Shown one piece after another: positions 17,842 through 25,896 of a stretch of DNA of 64,000 nt. The stretch comes from CAXBCP01 sp963977005 (lineage in GTDB: Bacteria > Pseudomonadota > Alphaproteobacteria > MPNO01 > UBA830): contig CAXBMQ010000002.1 of assembly GCA_963977005.1 (NCBI GenBank), forward strand, positions 124,001-188,000, given 5' to 3'. Numbering within the stretch: the first letter of the stretch is position 1; every line of letters begins with the position of its first letter. A model generated the notes under the pieces. It worked only from the letters and a program-made list of their open reading frames with translations. It ran no database searches and was not told the origin of the DNA. Both the position numbers and the translations under genes were made by a program.

Positions 17842-18396
17842 ATGATTAACGTCGTTACCGAAGCAACGCCAAATCCCGCCACGCTCAAATTCATTCCCGG
17901 CTGCCCGGTGATGGCGTCGGGTACGGCGAATTTCGCATCGCCGGATATGGCGGACAAAGCGCCCCTGGCGCTTCGGTTGTTCGGGATCGATGGCGTGAAG
18001 GGCGTGTTTTTCGGGGCCGATTTCGTGTCGGTGGCGAAAAGCGAAGCAGCCGATTGGGAGGCGCTTGAGCCGCGCGTCACTGCGGGAATAAAGGCGCATT
18101 TCGCCTCCGGAGACCCAGTCGTTCTGCCGGCGGTTGAGGCGGATGCCGGAGCGGATGAGGACGAGGACGAGGTCGTCGGGCAGATCAGGGAGCTGCTCGA
18201 TACGCGGATAAGACCGTCGGTCGCGCTTGATGGCGGCGACATCGTCTATCGCGGGTTCGACCGCGGTGTGGTCTATCTCAGCCTGCAGGGGGCCTGTGTC
18301 GGCTGCCCGAGCTCAACGGCGACACTGAAGATGGGTGTCGAGAACCTGTTGAAACACTACGTGCCCGATGTGCTTCGGGTCGAAGCGATCGAATAG
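17842..18396 (+). CDS. NifU family Fe-S cluster scaffold (Nfu type)
   Basis: Carrier that delivers Fe-S clusters to apoproteins. The 184 residues have the two Nfu domains: an N-terminal Nfu_N domain (ATPNPATLKFIPGCPV, about 8-90), an acidic linker (ADAGADEDEDE), and a C-terminal NifU-like domain with the cluster-binding CxxC in GACVGCPSS (about 151-157). Length and architecture match alphaproteobacterial Nfu. It is monocistronic by appearance, with a CtrA-type site upstream. Confidence 0.93.
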   Translation: MINVVTEATPNPATLKFIPGCPVMASGTANFASPDMADKAPLALRLFGIDGVKGVFFGADFVSVAKSEAADWEALEPRVTAGIKAHFASGDPVVLPAVEADAGADEDEDEVVGQIRELLDTRIRPSVALDGGDIVYRGFDRGVVYLSLQGACVGCPSSTATLKMGVENLLKHYVPDVLRVEAIE

Positions 18397-18504
18397 CGCT
18401 TCCGGGCGCAGAGACCGGGCCGGGGATGAACCGGGTCGGGGAAGAAACTGAAAAACGAACCCGCCCCGAGGGAAGACGGGCGGAGGCGAAAGGATGGATG
18501 AAGC

Positions 18505-19554
18505 ATGACCAGGTCGATGAAAGCGTCTGCCGGTTCGGTGACGATGTTTCAAAAAGCGGCAATGGCGATGCTGATTGCGGGCGCCGCGGGAATGTTCGCG
18601 ATCGGCGCGCTGACAAAACAGGATCATGCGCCGGTTACCGATGCCGGCAAGGCCGCAGCACCGCAAAACCCTGCCGACGCAGCCGGTCTGCCGGTTTCCC
18701 CGACGGAGGTGCGCTTTGCGACGCCGGGCGGCGGCGAAGCGGCGCTGGCGAAACCGGTTGATGTGACCGTATCGAATTCGACCGGTAAGTTGTGGGACCT
18801 GTTCCGCAATATCGGCTACGAGATCGAAGCCGTGCGCATTCATGGACAGGTACCGCGCCTGTTTCTGGCGAGCCTGCCCCAGGATCTGAGACATCAGCCG
18901 CGTGCAGATTTGCGTAAAACCACTTTCATCAAGTCGACGCTGCCGCTCATTCTTCACGTGAACGAGCTTATCCTTCAGGACCGCAGCCGCATTGTCGCGC
19001 TGCGCGACCAGATCGCCGAGGGCCGTGTGCTTGGCCAGCGGGACCGGCTCTGGCTCGAGGAAACGGCAGATCGTTACGGTGCAAAGAATGCGGACCCCGC
19101 TGCCCTGCTCGCCCATGTCGATATCATTCCGCCGTCCCTCGCGATCGCCCAGGCTGCAGAGGAAAGCGGTTGGGGGACATCGCGGTTTGCGCGCGAAGGC
19201 AACGCATTGTTCGGCCAGCGCGCCTATAAAGCGCACAAGAAGGGGATCGTTCCCAGGAAACGGGCCGACGGCAAGACGTTCCGGGTGCGTGCGTTCGACC
19301 ACCTGATCGACGGCGTAAAATCCTATGCGCACAACCTGAACAGTCACCCCGCCTATCGTGCGTTCCGCGAGGCCCGTGCCAAAATGCGCGCCGAACATGG
19401 CGCTGTCGATGGCTATAACCTGGCTGGCGCATTGCTGCGGTATTCGGAGCGCGGTGCCGACTACGTCAAAACCATTCGTGTCATCATGCGGGCCAACACA
19501 TTGCGGGCATTCGACGGCGCAAAACTCGGCAGGTCGGTTGCTCCCGACGCGTAG
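18505..19554 (+). CDS. Bax-like glucosaminidase domain protein
   Basis: Predicted peptidoglycan beta-N-acetylglucosaminidase of the Bax / FlgJ-like glucosaminidase family. The 349 residues start with a membrane anchor or signal segment (AMAMLIAGAAGMFAIGAL, about 18-35), then a low-complexity linker. The glucosaminidase domain lies in the second half, with SLAIAQAAEESGWGTSRFA holding the likely catalytic Glu and GNALFGQRAY next to it. It should act in the periplasm. Two further envelope-polymer enzymes follow on the opposite strand. Assignment to Bax rather than FlgJ rests on the absence of a rod-cap domain. Confidence 0.85.
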   Translation: MTRSMKASAGSVTMFQKAAMAMLIAGAAGMFAIGALTKQDHAPVTDAGKAAAPQNPADAAGLPVSPTEVRFATPGGGEAALAKPVDVTVSNSTGKLWDLFRNIGYEIEAVRIHGQVPRLFLASLPQDLRHQPRADLRKTTFIKSTLPLILHVNELILQDRSRIVALRDQIAEGRVLGQRDRLWLEETADRYGAKNADPAALLAHVDIIPPSLAIAQAAEESGWGTSRFAREGNALFGQRAYKAHKKGIVPRKRADGKTFRVRAFDHLIDGVKSYAHNLNSHPAYRAFREARAKMRAEHGAVDGYNLAGALLRYSERGADYVKTIRVIMRANTLRAFDGAKLGRSVAPDA

Positions 19555-19602
19555 CCTGCTTGGCGTATCGGGGCTGCTCCCGTTTCCGGGAAGCGCTCCG
19601 GC

Positions 19603-20643
19603 TTAGCCCTTCGGCACGTAGAACTGCAGGCCGTACCAGTGCCAGCGGCCATCGCGCGTCGGCATCGTGCAGTTGATGCGGGCGCGGCCGCTTGGAAATG
19701 CATTCTCGAGGCGAACTTCCACCCGTGAGCCCAGCCGTTCGAGCCGTGCCTTGCCCTGACCGGATGCGTAGCAGGCGAGGCGCGAAAGACGCTGCGCGGC
19801 TGCACCGTTCACCGTAAACCCGAGAATCGGCGGGTTGTTATCGGCTTTCAGCAGCGGGTCGAGGGGCGACACGTCCGAAACATTCAGCGGCAACGCATTG
19901 ACCGCCAGCCGGAACCGGCTTTCGCCGCCGAAATTTTCATTCATTGCAAATCGCGGCAGGTATGACATGTCAGCGTCCGGATGCAGGACGCCGGAATGCT
20001 GTCCGAAACCTGTCGTGAGCCCTGCTTCTTTGGCAGCCGTTCCGACCGCAAGACTGTATTCGCCGTATGGATAGGCGATAATCGTCGGGACCTCGCCCAG
20101 TTCGGCCCTGAACCGGTCGTTCGATTTCTGCAGGTCGGCGCTGTTCCGCTCGGGCGTCGACGACGCCATATGCAGATGTGTGTGCGTCTGGCTGCCGATC
20201 GTCGCGCCCGCTTTTTTCAGCTCGCGAATCTGGTCCCAGTTCATATAGCCGCCGATGCGGCGGTCGACCGGATCGGTCGCGACAAAAAGCGTAAACGGAA
20301 AGCCGGCTTTCCTGAGCCGCGGGAACGCCTCGGCATATACAGACAGAAAGGCATCGTCGATCGAGATACCGACGGTGCGATCCGGCAAAGGTTGTTTCGC
20401 CCGCAACCGGGCGATTATTTCCGGCAAGGGCAGCACGGTATACTGAGGCTTCGCGAGTTCAGCCAGGTGCGCTTCGAACTGGTCGAGGCGGATGTTTGTC
20501 GAAGGATGCACACTTTCGCCGAACCGGTGGTACATCACGACCACTGCGGAACTCTGCGGTTCGGCCGCCAGGGCCGGCAATGTCGGACCTGCGATCGTGG
20601 CAATCGCCCACGCCAGCATTGCGCTTCGAATAAAGTTTTTCAT
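19603..20643 (-). CDS. Secreted polysaccharide deacetylase (NodB-homology)
   Basis: Carbohydrate esterase 4-type deacetylase exported by a signal peptide (MKNFIRSAMLAWAIATIAG, cut after ALAAEP). NodB-homology landmarks in the 346 residues: VVVMYHRFGES, the metal-site strand VGISIDDAF (DDA where most members have DDG), FTLFVATDPVD, and the second metal motif SQTHTHLHM. A C-terminal extension of about 120 residues has no assigned domain. An earlier ATG at 20655 is possible (MEFTMKNF) and would place four extra residues before the signal peptide. The substrate could be peptidoglycan or an exopolysaccharide. Confidence 0.85.
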   Translation of the reverse strand: MKNFIRSAMLAWAIATIAGPTLPALAAEPQSSAVVVMYHRFGESVHPSTNIRLDQFEAHLAELAKPQYTVLPLPEIIARLRAKQPLPDRTVGISIDDAFLSVYAEAFPRLRKAGFPFTLFVATDPVDRRIGGYMNWDQIRELKKAGATIGSQTHTHLHMASSTPERNSADLQKSNDRFRAELGEVPTIIAYPYGEYSLAVGTAAKEAGLTTGFGQHSGVLHPDADMSYLPRFAMNENFGGESRFRLAVNALPLNVSDVSPLDPLLKADNNPPILGFTVNGAAAQRLSRLACYASGQGKARLERLGSRVEVRLENAFPSGRARINCTMPTRDGRWHWYGLQFYVPKG

Positions 20644-20779
20644 CGTAAATTCCATCGGCCTACCCGGATTTCGCACTGTAGTGCGTCAATAATTCTGTTC
20701 ACAAGCCCGTTAGTAAAGGATTTACGCAAATGAAACTTGTCGCGTCGTCGTATCCGGATGTGCCGTCGGGGGCGAAATA

Positions 20780-21361
20780 TCAGGGTGCCGTGCCGTTTTT
20801 TGCACCCGGCGGCATCATCGGTTCGGGAAGGTCGGCGTCCTGGACAAGGTCGTAGTCACGTGAATTAAACAGCTGATAGTGCCACCATTCGTTCCGGTAA
20901 AAATCCCACCCGGCGGTCGTCATGATACCCATCAGCAGGTGGCGGTTTCGTTGAGCGTCGGCCGCGATCCCGGGGTTTCCATGATGGGAAAGCGGCGTGA
21001 AAGCGTCGAAACCGGTCCCCATGTCCAGGTCGTTGCCCGCCGCATCGATCAGCGTGAGATCGACAGCGACGCCGCGCGAATGGGGTGAGCCACGACGCGG
21101 GTCGGCCAGAAAATCCGGATCGGGCGTATGGTTCCAAAGGGCCCACTGCGCCTCGGTCGGTCGCAGCGCATCGAAAATACGAAATCGTAAATCCAGGATG
21201 CCGGCCAGTCGGATTGCCTCTGCCAGAGCCGCCGCGGCGGCCTCGTGCAGATAGCAGCCGGCCCGGACATAGACCGGTGCCCCGGTAAAGTTGTCGGGGG
21301 TTGCATAGGCGATGTCGATCTCCACATCGAAGTCCGGTTGTTGGATTTCGATCAGGGTCAT
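20780..21361 (-). CDS. D-alanyl-D-alanine dipeptidase (VanX/DdpX family)
   Basis: Zinc dipeptidase of peptidase family M15D cleaving D-Ala-D-Ala. In 193 residues the zinc site SPHSRGVAVDLTL and the catalytic EWWHY motif are intact, and the substrate Arg is likely in FDALRPTEAQ. ATG 21361 has a good Shine-Dalgarno (GGGAGC). The open frame continues upstream for 79 codons but would overlap the divergent tsaB and lacks family similarity. No signal peptide is visible, so the enzyme is probably cytoplasmic, consistent with D-Ala-D-Ala recycling rather than vancomycin resistance; no VanH or VanA homologue is near. Confidence 0.9.
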   Translation of the reverse strand: MTLIEIQQPDFDVEIDIAYATPDNFTGAPVYVRAGCYLHEAAAAALAEAIRLAGILDLRFRIFDALRPTEAQWALWNHTPDPDFLADPRRGSPHSRGVAVDLTLIDAAGNDLDMGTGFDAFTPLSHHGNPGIAADAQRNRHLLMGIMTTAGWDFYRNEWWHYQLFNSRDYDLVQDADLPEPMMPPGAKNGTAP

Positions 21362-21447
21362 GTGCTGCTCCCGCTGGTTCTCCGCTCCGAGATAGAGGAT
21401 AAAGCTACCATGACGGAATCGAATCATATGCCAGCCTGTTTCCGCCG

Positions 21448-22158
21448 ATGCCGCTGACTCTGGCGCTCGATACCAGTGCCGATGCCTGTGCCGCCGCGCT
21501 CGTCGCGGACGGCGAAGTTCTTGGCGTGCGCCGGACGGAGATGCGCCGCGGCCATGCCGAGGCGCTCGTGCCCATGGTGCAGGATCTGGCCCGGGCATCC
21601 GGGGTGGCGTTGACCGCGCTTGACCTTGTCGGGGTTACGCGGGGCCCCGGGTCCTTTACCGGAATTCGCACCGGTATCGCGGCCGCGCGCGGCTTTGCGA
21701 TCGCCTCGGGAGCGCCGGCCGTCGGGGTATCGTCCCTGCATGCCCTGGCGCGTGGCGCTGTCCGGACCCTCACGGCGCCCGGCCCTGTCCTGTGTGTCCT
21801 CGACACGAGGCGTTCCGACTATTTCGCGCAGAGTTTCGATCGGGCAGGCGTCGCGATCGACAAGCCCGGGGTAATGAACGCGGAAGACTTGTTTCTGCTG
21901 ATCGGTTCGATGCAACCCGCGCTGGCGGGCAATGCCGTTTCCAGATTGCTGTCCGCGTATCAGGGCGATGCGGAGACGCTTCGGTGCGTGCCGGGCACCG
22001 GCAGCCCCGATCCGATCGATGTCGCCGCCCTCGCCGAAACAATTCTCAGCAAATCGGGTTTGGACAAAGAGGGGGGTGCGCAGGATACACTGTCGCCCTT
22101 GTATCTGCGGGCACCGGAAGCGAAACTTCCCGCAAACGGAGGACGTCTGAAGCGATGA
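21448..22158 (+). CDS. tsaB: tRNA t6A synthesis protein TsaB
   Basis: Partner of TsaD in making threonylcarbamoyladenosine on tRNAs that read ANN codons. The 236 residues have the ASKHA-like N-terminus (LTLALDTSADACAAAL) and the family signature VGVTRGPGSFTGIRTGIAAA. Overlaps rimI by four bases (ATGA), the classic tsaB-rimI arrangement. Confidence 0.95.
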   Translation: MPLTLALDTSADACAAALVADGEVLGVRRTEMRRGHAEALVPMVQDLARASGVALTALDLVGVTRGPGSFTGIRTGIAAARGFAIASGAPAVGVSSLHALARGAVRTLTAPGPVLCVLDTRRSDYFAQSFDRAGVAIDKPGVMNAEDLFLLIGSMQPALAGNAVSRLLSAYQGDAETLRCVPGTGSPDPIDVAALAETILSKSGLDKEGGAQDTLSPLYLRAPEAKLPANGGRLKR

Positions 22159-22640
22159 CAGGGTATGAACTGTCCGCGGTCGAGGAGACCGATATCGGGA
22201 CGATGGCGCGGATTCACGCTTTATCGTTCGACGATGCGTGGACCGGGGCAATGATCCGGCGCATTCTGGTCATGCCCGGAGCCTTCGGCATTGTCGCGCG
22301 GCGCAGCCGGCTGTGGTCTGTCGCGGGGTTTGCGCTTCTTCGTCAGGCGGCCGACGAGTGCGAATTGCTGTCGCTGGCAGTTTCGCCTGAATTGCGCGGC
22401 GATGGCGTGGGTGGATTTCTGTTCGACGGTGCGATGGAACAGGCGGCAATCGCAGGGGCCGAAAAGCTGTTTCTCGAGGTTGCGGAGGACAATGACGTCG
22501 CCCGTCATCTCTACTCGAGCCGCGGCCTTATTCCCGTCGGCCGACGGCCCGATTATTACACGCACAAGGACGGTACAAAAACGGCAGCGGTTACGATGTC
22601 GTGCCGGCTTGAAGCCCAGGCTGTGCGGACGCCGGCCTGA
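22155..22640 (+). CDS. rimI: Ribosomal-protein-alanine N-acetyltransferase RimI (GNAT)
   Basis: GNAT acetyltransferase of 161 residues; the prototype acetylates the N-terminal Ala of ribosomal protein S18. Acetyl-CoA-binding motif A is visible in LLSLAVSPELRGDGVGGFLF, followed by LEVAEDNDVARHLYSSRGL typical of RimI. Translationally coupled to tsaB. Confidence 0.9.
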   Translation: MTGYELSAVEETDIGTMARIHALSFDDAWTGAMIRRILVMPGAFGIVARRSRLWSVAGFALLRQAADECELLSLAVSPELRGDGVGGFLFDGAMEQAAIAGAEKLFLEVAEDNDVARHLYSSRGLIPVGRRPDYYTHKDGTKTAAVTMSCRLEAQAVRTPA

Positions 22641-22688
22641 CCGGTATTGCGATCGGCGACATCTCTGTTTTGGGGAAAAAGGTGGTCT

Positions 22689-22955
22689 TCACCGGGATGG
22701 CGGCGACTTTTTTTTTACCACCAGTGTGTATAGATCGGCGTCCTGCCGGTCGCGGTCGAGCGACACAATTCGATGGCCCAGCTCGGTCAGCGAGTCCGGC
22801 ACGTTTTTCAGCGGTTCTTCGCCGAGCAGCTGAATCTGCAGCAATTCTCCGCCGTTCATCTTTTCAATTTGGAGGCGTACCTTGACAAATGTCATCGGAC
22901 ATACGTCTTGCGTGATGTCGAGAAAATAGTCGGGGAGGTTCTTTTTTATTTTCAT
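22689..22955 (-). CDS. TusA/SirA-like sulfur carrier protein
   Basis: Small sulfurtransferase-type protein (88 residues) of the TusA family. It shows the hallmark CP motif with the persulfide Cys in DITQDVCPMTFVKVRLQIEK (about residue 19) and the GGELLQIQL strand. It is encoded opposite to its neighbours, is noticeably A/T-rich in codon use (begins MKIKKN), and shares an AT-rich divergent promoter region with mucR. Which pathway it serves (tRNA thiolation, molybdenum cofactor or other) cannot be read here. Confidence 0.85.
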   Translation of the reverse strand: MKIKKNLPDYFLDITQDVCPMTFVKVRLQIEKMNGGELLQIQLLGEEPLKNVPDSLTELGHRIVSLDRDRQDADLYTLVVKKKSPPSR

Positions 22956-22962
22956 CTATCAA

Positions 22963-22976
22963 GTATTAAAAAATAC
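22963..22976. repeat. Inverted repeat in AT-rich mucR promoter region
   Basis: GTATT-AAAA-AATAC forms a perfect 5-bp-arm palindrome in the 83-bp AT-rich gap between the divergent TusA-like gene and mucR. MucR/Ros proteins bind AT-rich sites in their own promoters, so an autoregulatory operator is possible; the motif alone is weak evidence. Confidence 0.35.
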
Positions 22977-23038
22977 ATTGCGAACATGAAGATACAATCT
23001 TATAAAGTCGCCGTTTCTCTTGATCGAAAGCCCGAACT

Positions 23039-23446
23039 ATGAGTGAGAATTCTTCATCTGATGGCAGCGAAATCATCGCCTGGACAGCGGATATAGTCGC
23101 ATCACATGTTCAAAACAACAGTGTTGCGATAAGCGATCTGCCGATCCTTATCAAGACGGTTCATGATTCCCTGTTGGGCCTCGGTGGCGAAAATCCGGCA
23201 GAAAAGCCCCAACCTGCCGTATCGGTCCGGCGTTCGGTAACGCCGGATTACATTATCTGCCTGGAGGACGGCCGGAAGCTCAAGATGCTGAAAAGGCACC
23301 TGTCGACGGCTTATGGCATGACCCCGGAAGAGTATCGCGAAAAATGGGGGCTGCCCGCCGATTATCCGATGGTCGCCCCGAATTATGCCAAACAGCGAAG
23401 CTCTCTCGCCAAGAAGATCGGGCTGGGAAAACGCCGGGGCGCTTAG
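23039..23446 (+). CDS. mucR: MucR/Ros family transcriptional regulator
   Basis: DNA-binding global regulator of the Ros/MucR family, which controls exopolysaccharide, motility and cell-cycle genes in alphaproteobacteria. The 135 residues show the helical oligomerisation N-terminus and the Ros zinc-finger-like domain (YIICLEDGRKLKMLKRHLST, then MTPEEYREKWGLPADYPMVA and a basic tail). Of the four zinc ligands of the Agrobacterium Ros finger only the first Cys and first His are present; the second Cys is Asp and the second His is replaced. It should therefore be of the zinc-independent type known in Mesorhizobium. Divergent from the TusA-like gene; fur follows. Confidence 0.92.
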   Translation: MSENSSSDGSEIIAWTADIVASHVQNNSVAISDLPILIKTVHDSLLGLGGENPAEKPQPAVSVRRSVTPDYIICLEDGRKLKMLKRHLSTAYGMTPEEYREKWGLPADYPMVAPNYAKQRSSLAKKIGLGKRRGA

Positions 23447-23491
23447 CCCGTTCCCGGTATTGGTCCGAAGCCATGTTCGGATACCCATTTT

Positions 23492-23520
23492 TTGACTATA
23501 CTGTTTCCGTTGCCTAATTT
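23492..23520 (+). promoter_or_regulatory. Candidate sigma70 promoter of fur
   Basis: TTGACT (23492-23497) and TAATTT (23515-23520) are separated by 17 bp, placing a start site about 10 bp before the fur ATG region. Both hexamers are close to consensus. Inferred from sequence only. Confidence 0.5.
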
Positions 23521-23539
23521 TAAGGGCGTGGGAACATCA

Positions 23540-23974
23540 ATGCCTTCACGAATAGAACAGCTTTGCAAGGACAAGGGCCTCAAGATGACCGGTCAGCGAC
23601 GGGTCATCGCGCAAGTGCTGTCTGCTGCACAGGACCACCCAGATGCCGAGGAGCTTCACAGGCGCGCCGCGTCGATCGACGACCGGATCAGTCTGGCCAC
23701 GGTGTATCGAACGGTGCGGCTTTTCGAGGAAGCGCAAATTCTGGAGCGTCACGATTTTCGGGATGGTCGCGCGCGCTTCGAGACGGCAGAGGATGGCGAC
23801 GGACATCACCACCACATTATCAATGTGCGAAACGGCGAGGTCGTCGAATTCGAAGATGAAACGCTCGAGGCGCTCAAGCGCCGCATCGCCGCAGATCTTG
23901 GCTTTAAAATCGTTGGCGAACGGCTGGAACTTTATTGCGTGCCGATCGGCGACGACGACGAGGTCGAGCAGTGA
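23540..23974 (+). CDS. fur: Fur family metalloregulator (Fur/Mur type)
   Basis: Metal-responsive repressor, 144 residues. It has the winged-helix DNA-binding half with SLATVYRTVRLFEEAQILER and the metal-binding HHHHI segment in the dimerisation half. The CxxC structural zinc site of E. coli Fur is absent (INVRNGEVVEFED in its place), as usual for alphaproteobacterial Fur/Mur. In this group the orthologue may respond mainly to manganese, with iron handled by Irr, which is also encoded in this window. ATG 23540 is preferred over an earlier ATG at 23492, which overlaps the promoter. olsB begins 34 bp downstream. Confidence 0.88.
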   Translation: MPSRIEQLCKDKGLKMTGQRRVIAQVLSAAQDHPDAEELHRRAASIDDRISLATVYRTVRLFEEAQILERHDFRDGRARFETAEDGDGHHHHIINVRNGEVVEFEDETLEALKRRIAADLGFKIVGERLELYCVPIGDDDEVEQ

Positions 23975-24008
23975 AAGCGTTTGACCGCCGCCGCAGGGCA
24001 ACCTCCTG

Positions 24009-24839
24009 ATGGATGGCGCAGAACTTCCCGTGGAAGCGTTCGAGCCGATCCATGTCGGCAACCTGGTCGCACGCGTGGCGCAAACGCCGGAAGAGATCGC
24101 GGCTGCGCAGTCCCTGCGCTATCGCGTTTTCTACGAGGAAATGGCCGCGATCCCGTCGCCCGAGGTCAAGGCGGCCCGCCGGGATTTCGACCGTTTCGAC
24201 GAGATTTGCGATCACCTTCTGGTCATCGACACAAAGCGCACCGACCTGCCCGGCGGCGTTGTCGGTACCTATCGGGTGCTCCGCAGTTCGGTCGCCGAGC
24301 AGAAGGGCGGTTTCTATACGTCCGATGAATATGAAATCGGGCGCCTTATAAACGGGCAGGGTCCCACGCTTGAGCTCGGTCGTTCCTGCGTCGAAGAGGA
24401 ATACCGTAACCGGCCGACGATGCAGCTGCTCTGGCAGAGCATCGCCGCATATATTTTCCACTACGACATCGCGATCATGTTCGGCTGTGCGAGCATGCCC
24501 GGCACCGACCCGAAGGCGCTCGCGCTGCCCCTGTCCTATCTGTACCACTATCACCTCGCGCCGCCCGCGTTGCGTCCGGTGGCGCTGAAGGAACGCTATG
24601 TCGATATGCGGCTTTTGCCGGAAGACCAGATCGATCAGCGTCAGGCATTGGCGGAACTGCCGCCACTGATCAAGGGCTACCTGCGGCTTGGCGGATTTGT
24701 CGGCGATGGCGCCGTGGTGGATTACCAGTTCAACACGACGGATGTGAGTATCATCGTCAAGACCGACCTGGTGACGGAAAAATATATGAAACACTATGAT
24801 CGCAAAAGCCGGCGCGACGGCGATGACGAGGAAATATAA
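24009..24839 (+). CDS. olsB: L-ornithine N-alpha-acyltransferase OlsB
   Basis: Makes lyso-ornithine lipid from ornithine and 3-hydroxyacyl-ACP, the first step of ornithine lipid synthesis. The 276 residues resemble the hemolysin-like GNAT family: AQSLRYRVFYEEM, TLELGRSCVEEEYRNRPTMQ, LFGCASMPGTDP-type core and YLRLGGFVGDGAVVDYQFNT. Three bases separate it from olsA, confirming the pair. Confidence 0.9.
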   Translation: MDGAELPVEAFEPIHVGNLVARVAQTPEEIAAAQSLRYRVFYEEMAAIPSPEVKAARRDFDRFDEICDHLLVIDTKRTDLPGGVVGTYRVLRSSVAEQKGGFYTSDEYEIGRLINGQGPTLELGRSCVEEEYRNRPTMQLLWQSIAAYIFHYDIAIMFGCASMPGTDPKALALPLSYLYHYHLAPPALRPVALKERYVDMRLLPEDQIDQRQALAELPPLIKGYLRLGGFVGDGAVVDYQFNTTDVSIIVKTDLVTEKYMKHYDRKSRRDGDDEEI

Positions 24840-24842
24840 CCG

Positions 24843-25646
24843 ATGGGATCGCCGTTGCGGGCCTTTGTCCGGATCGCCGCCTATCTCGCTCTGACAGTCG
24901 CGCTTATCCCCGTTCAGGCATTCGCGGTCCGGTTCAATCGCAGGCTGTCGATCAGGCTGCCGCTTTTCTACCACCGGCTCTGCGTCCGGATCCTGGGCTT
25001 CCAGATTCGCACCTATGGCAAAATGGCGACCGATGGACCTGTTCTGTTCGCCTGCAATCATACATCCTATTCCGATATCTCCATTCTCGGCGCGCTGTTG
25101 CCGGCGTCATTCGTGGCGAAGTCGGAGGTTGCGAGCTGGCCTTTTTTCGGCGCACTGGCGAAGTTGCAACGGACGGTTTTTGTCGACCGGCGTCCCGCGA
25201 AGGCGACCAAACAGCGCGATGAGATGGTCCGGCGCCTCGAGGCGGGGGACAATCTGATCCTGTTTCCCGAGGGAACAAGCTCCGACGGAAATGCGGTTCT
25301 GCCTTTCAAAAGTGCCCTGTTCAGCGTTGCCCAGATCGAACCCAATGGAGAGCCTCTTCTGGTCCAGCCGGTTTCCATCGCCTACACGCGGCTTGACGGC
25401 ATGCCCGTCGGCCGGGCGCTACGTCCGTATTTCGCGTGGTACGGAGATATGACTCTGGCCCCCCATTTCTGGGAAGTGGCCGGGCTCGGCCATGCGACGG
25501 TCGATGTCGTTTTCCATCCGCCCGTGACGATCCGCGAATACGAGACCCGGAAAGGCCTTGCGGAGCATTGTTTCCAGGTTGTCGCCGATGGCGTGTCGAT
25601 CGCGAATGCCGGCCGCCTCGAGGGCCTGGAAACGGTGGGTGCGTGA
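24843..25646 (+). CDS. olsA: 1-acyl-glycerol-3-phosphate / lyso-ornithine lipid acyltransferase OlsA
   Basis: Membrane-associated PlsC-family acyltransferase that adds the second acyl chain to lyso-ornithine lipid. The 267 residues contain a hydrophobic N-terminus, acyltransferase motif I NHTSYSD (His-x4-Asp), the VDRRPAK segment, and motif III FPEGTSSDGN. Because it follows olsB directly, OlsA is more likely than the phosphatidic-acid enzyme PlsC. Confidence 0.9.
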   Translation: MGSPLRAFVRIAAYLALTVALIPVQAFAVRFNRRLSIRLPLFYHRLCVRILGFQIRTYGKMATDGPVLFACNHTSYSDISILGALLPASFVAKSEVASWPFFGALAKLQRTVFVDRRPAKATKQRDEMVRRLEAGDNLILFPEGTSSDGNAVLPFKSALFSVAQIEPNGEPLLVQPVSIAYTRLDGMPVGRALRPYFAWYGDMTLAPHFWEVAGLGHATVDVVFHPPVTIREYETRKGLAEHCFQVVADGVSIANAGRLEGLETVGA

Positions 25647-25693
25647 TGATTGGCGGCGGGGCCGAAGGCGGATTTCTGCGGTCTATACTTTGG

Positions 25694-25721
25694 TTGACAG
25701 TTTGATCCCCGATGCTAATTT
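25694..25721 (+). promoter_or_regulatory. Candidate sigma70 promoter of the miaB operon
   Basis: A perfect -35 TTGACA (25694-25699) and TAATTT (25716-25721) are spaced 16 bp apart, about 175 bp before the miaB start. The resulting leader is unusual in being C/A-rich and poor in T and G at 25801-25860. Inferred from sequence. Confidence 0.45.
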
Positions 25722-25896
25722 GCGAAAATCGAGAAGCCGCAAGGGGTTGGAGCGTGCGCTGGCAGTAATTTCAGGCGAGAGCGGCCCGGATACGGGCGCG
25801 CGGGCAACAGACGCACAGACGACAAACGCACCGTTAACAGACCCACCGATACCACACTGTAATAACTGATCCGACAACCGATCCGGGAACGCCTCT

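Noticed and set aside
20780..21361. Vancomycin resistance determinant
   Set aside because: A VanX-type dipeptidase alone, without VanH, VanA or VanRS, is a D-Ala-D-Ala recycling enzyme in Gram-negative genomes.
25558..25869. 103-codon plus-strand frame crossing the end of olsA into the miaB leader
   Set aside because: Overlaps olsA out of frame, Arg/Ser-rich, no Shine-Dalgarno; covers a good promoter.
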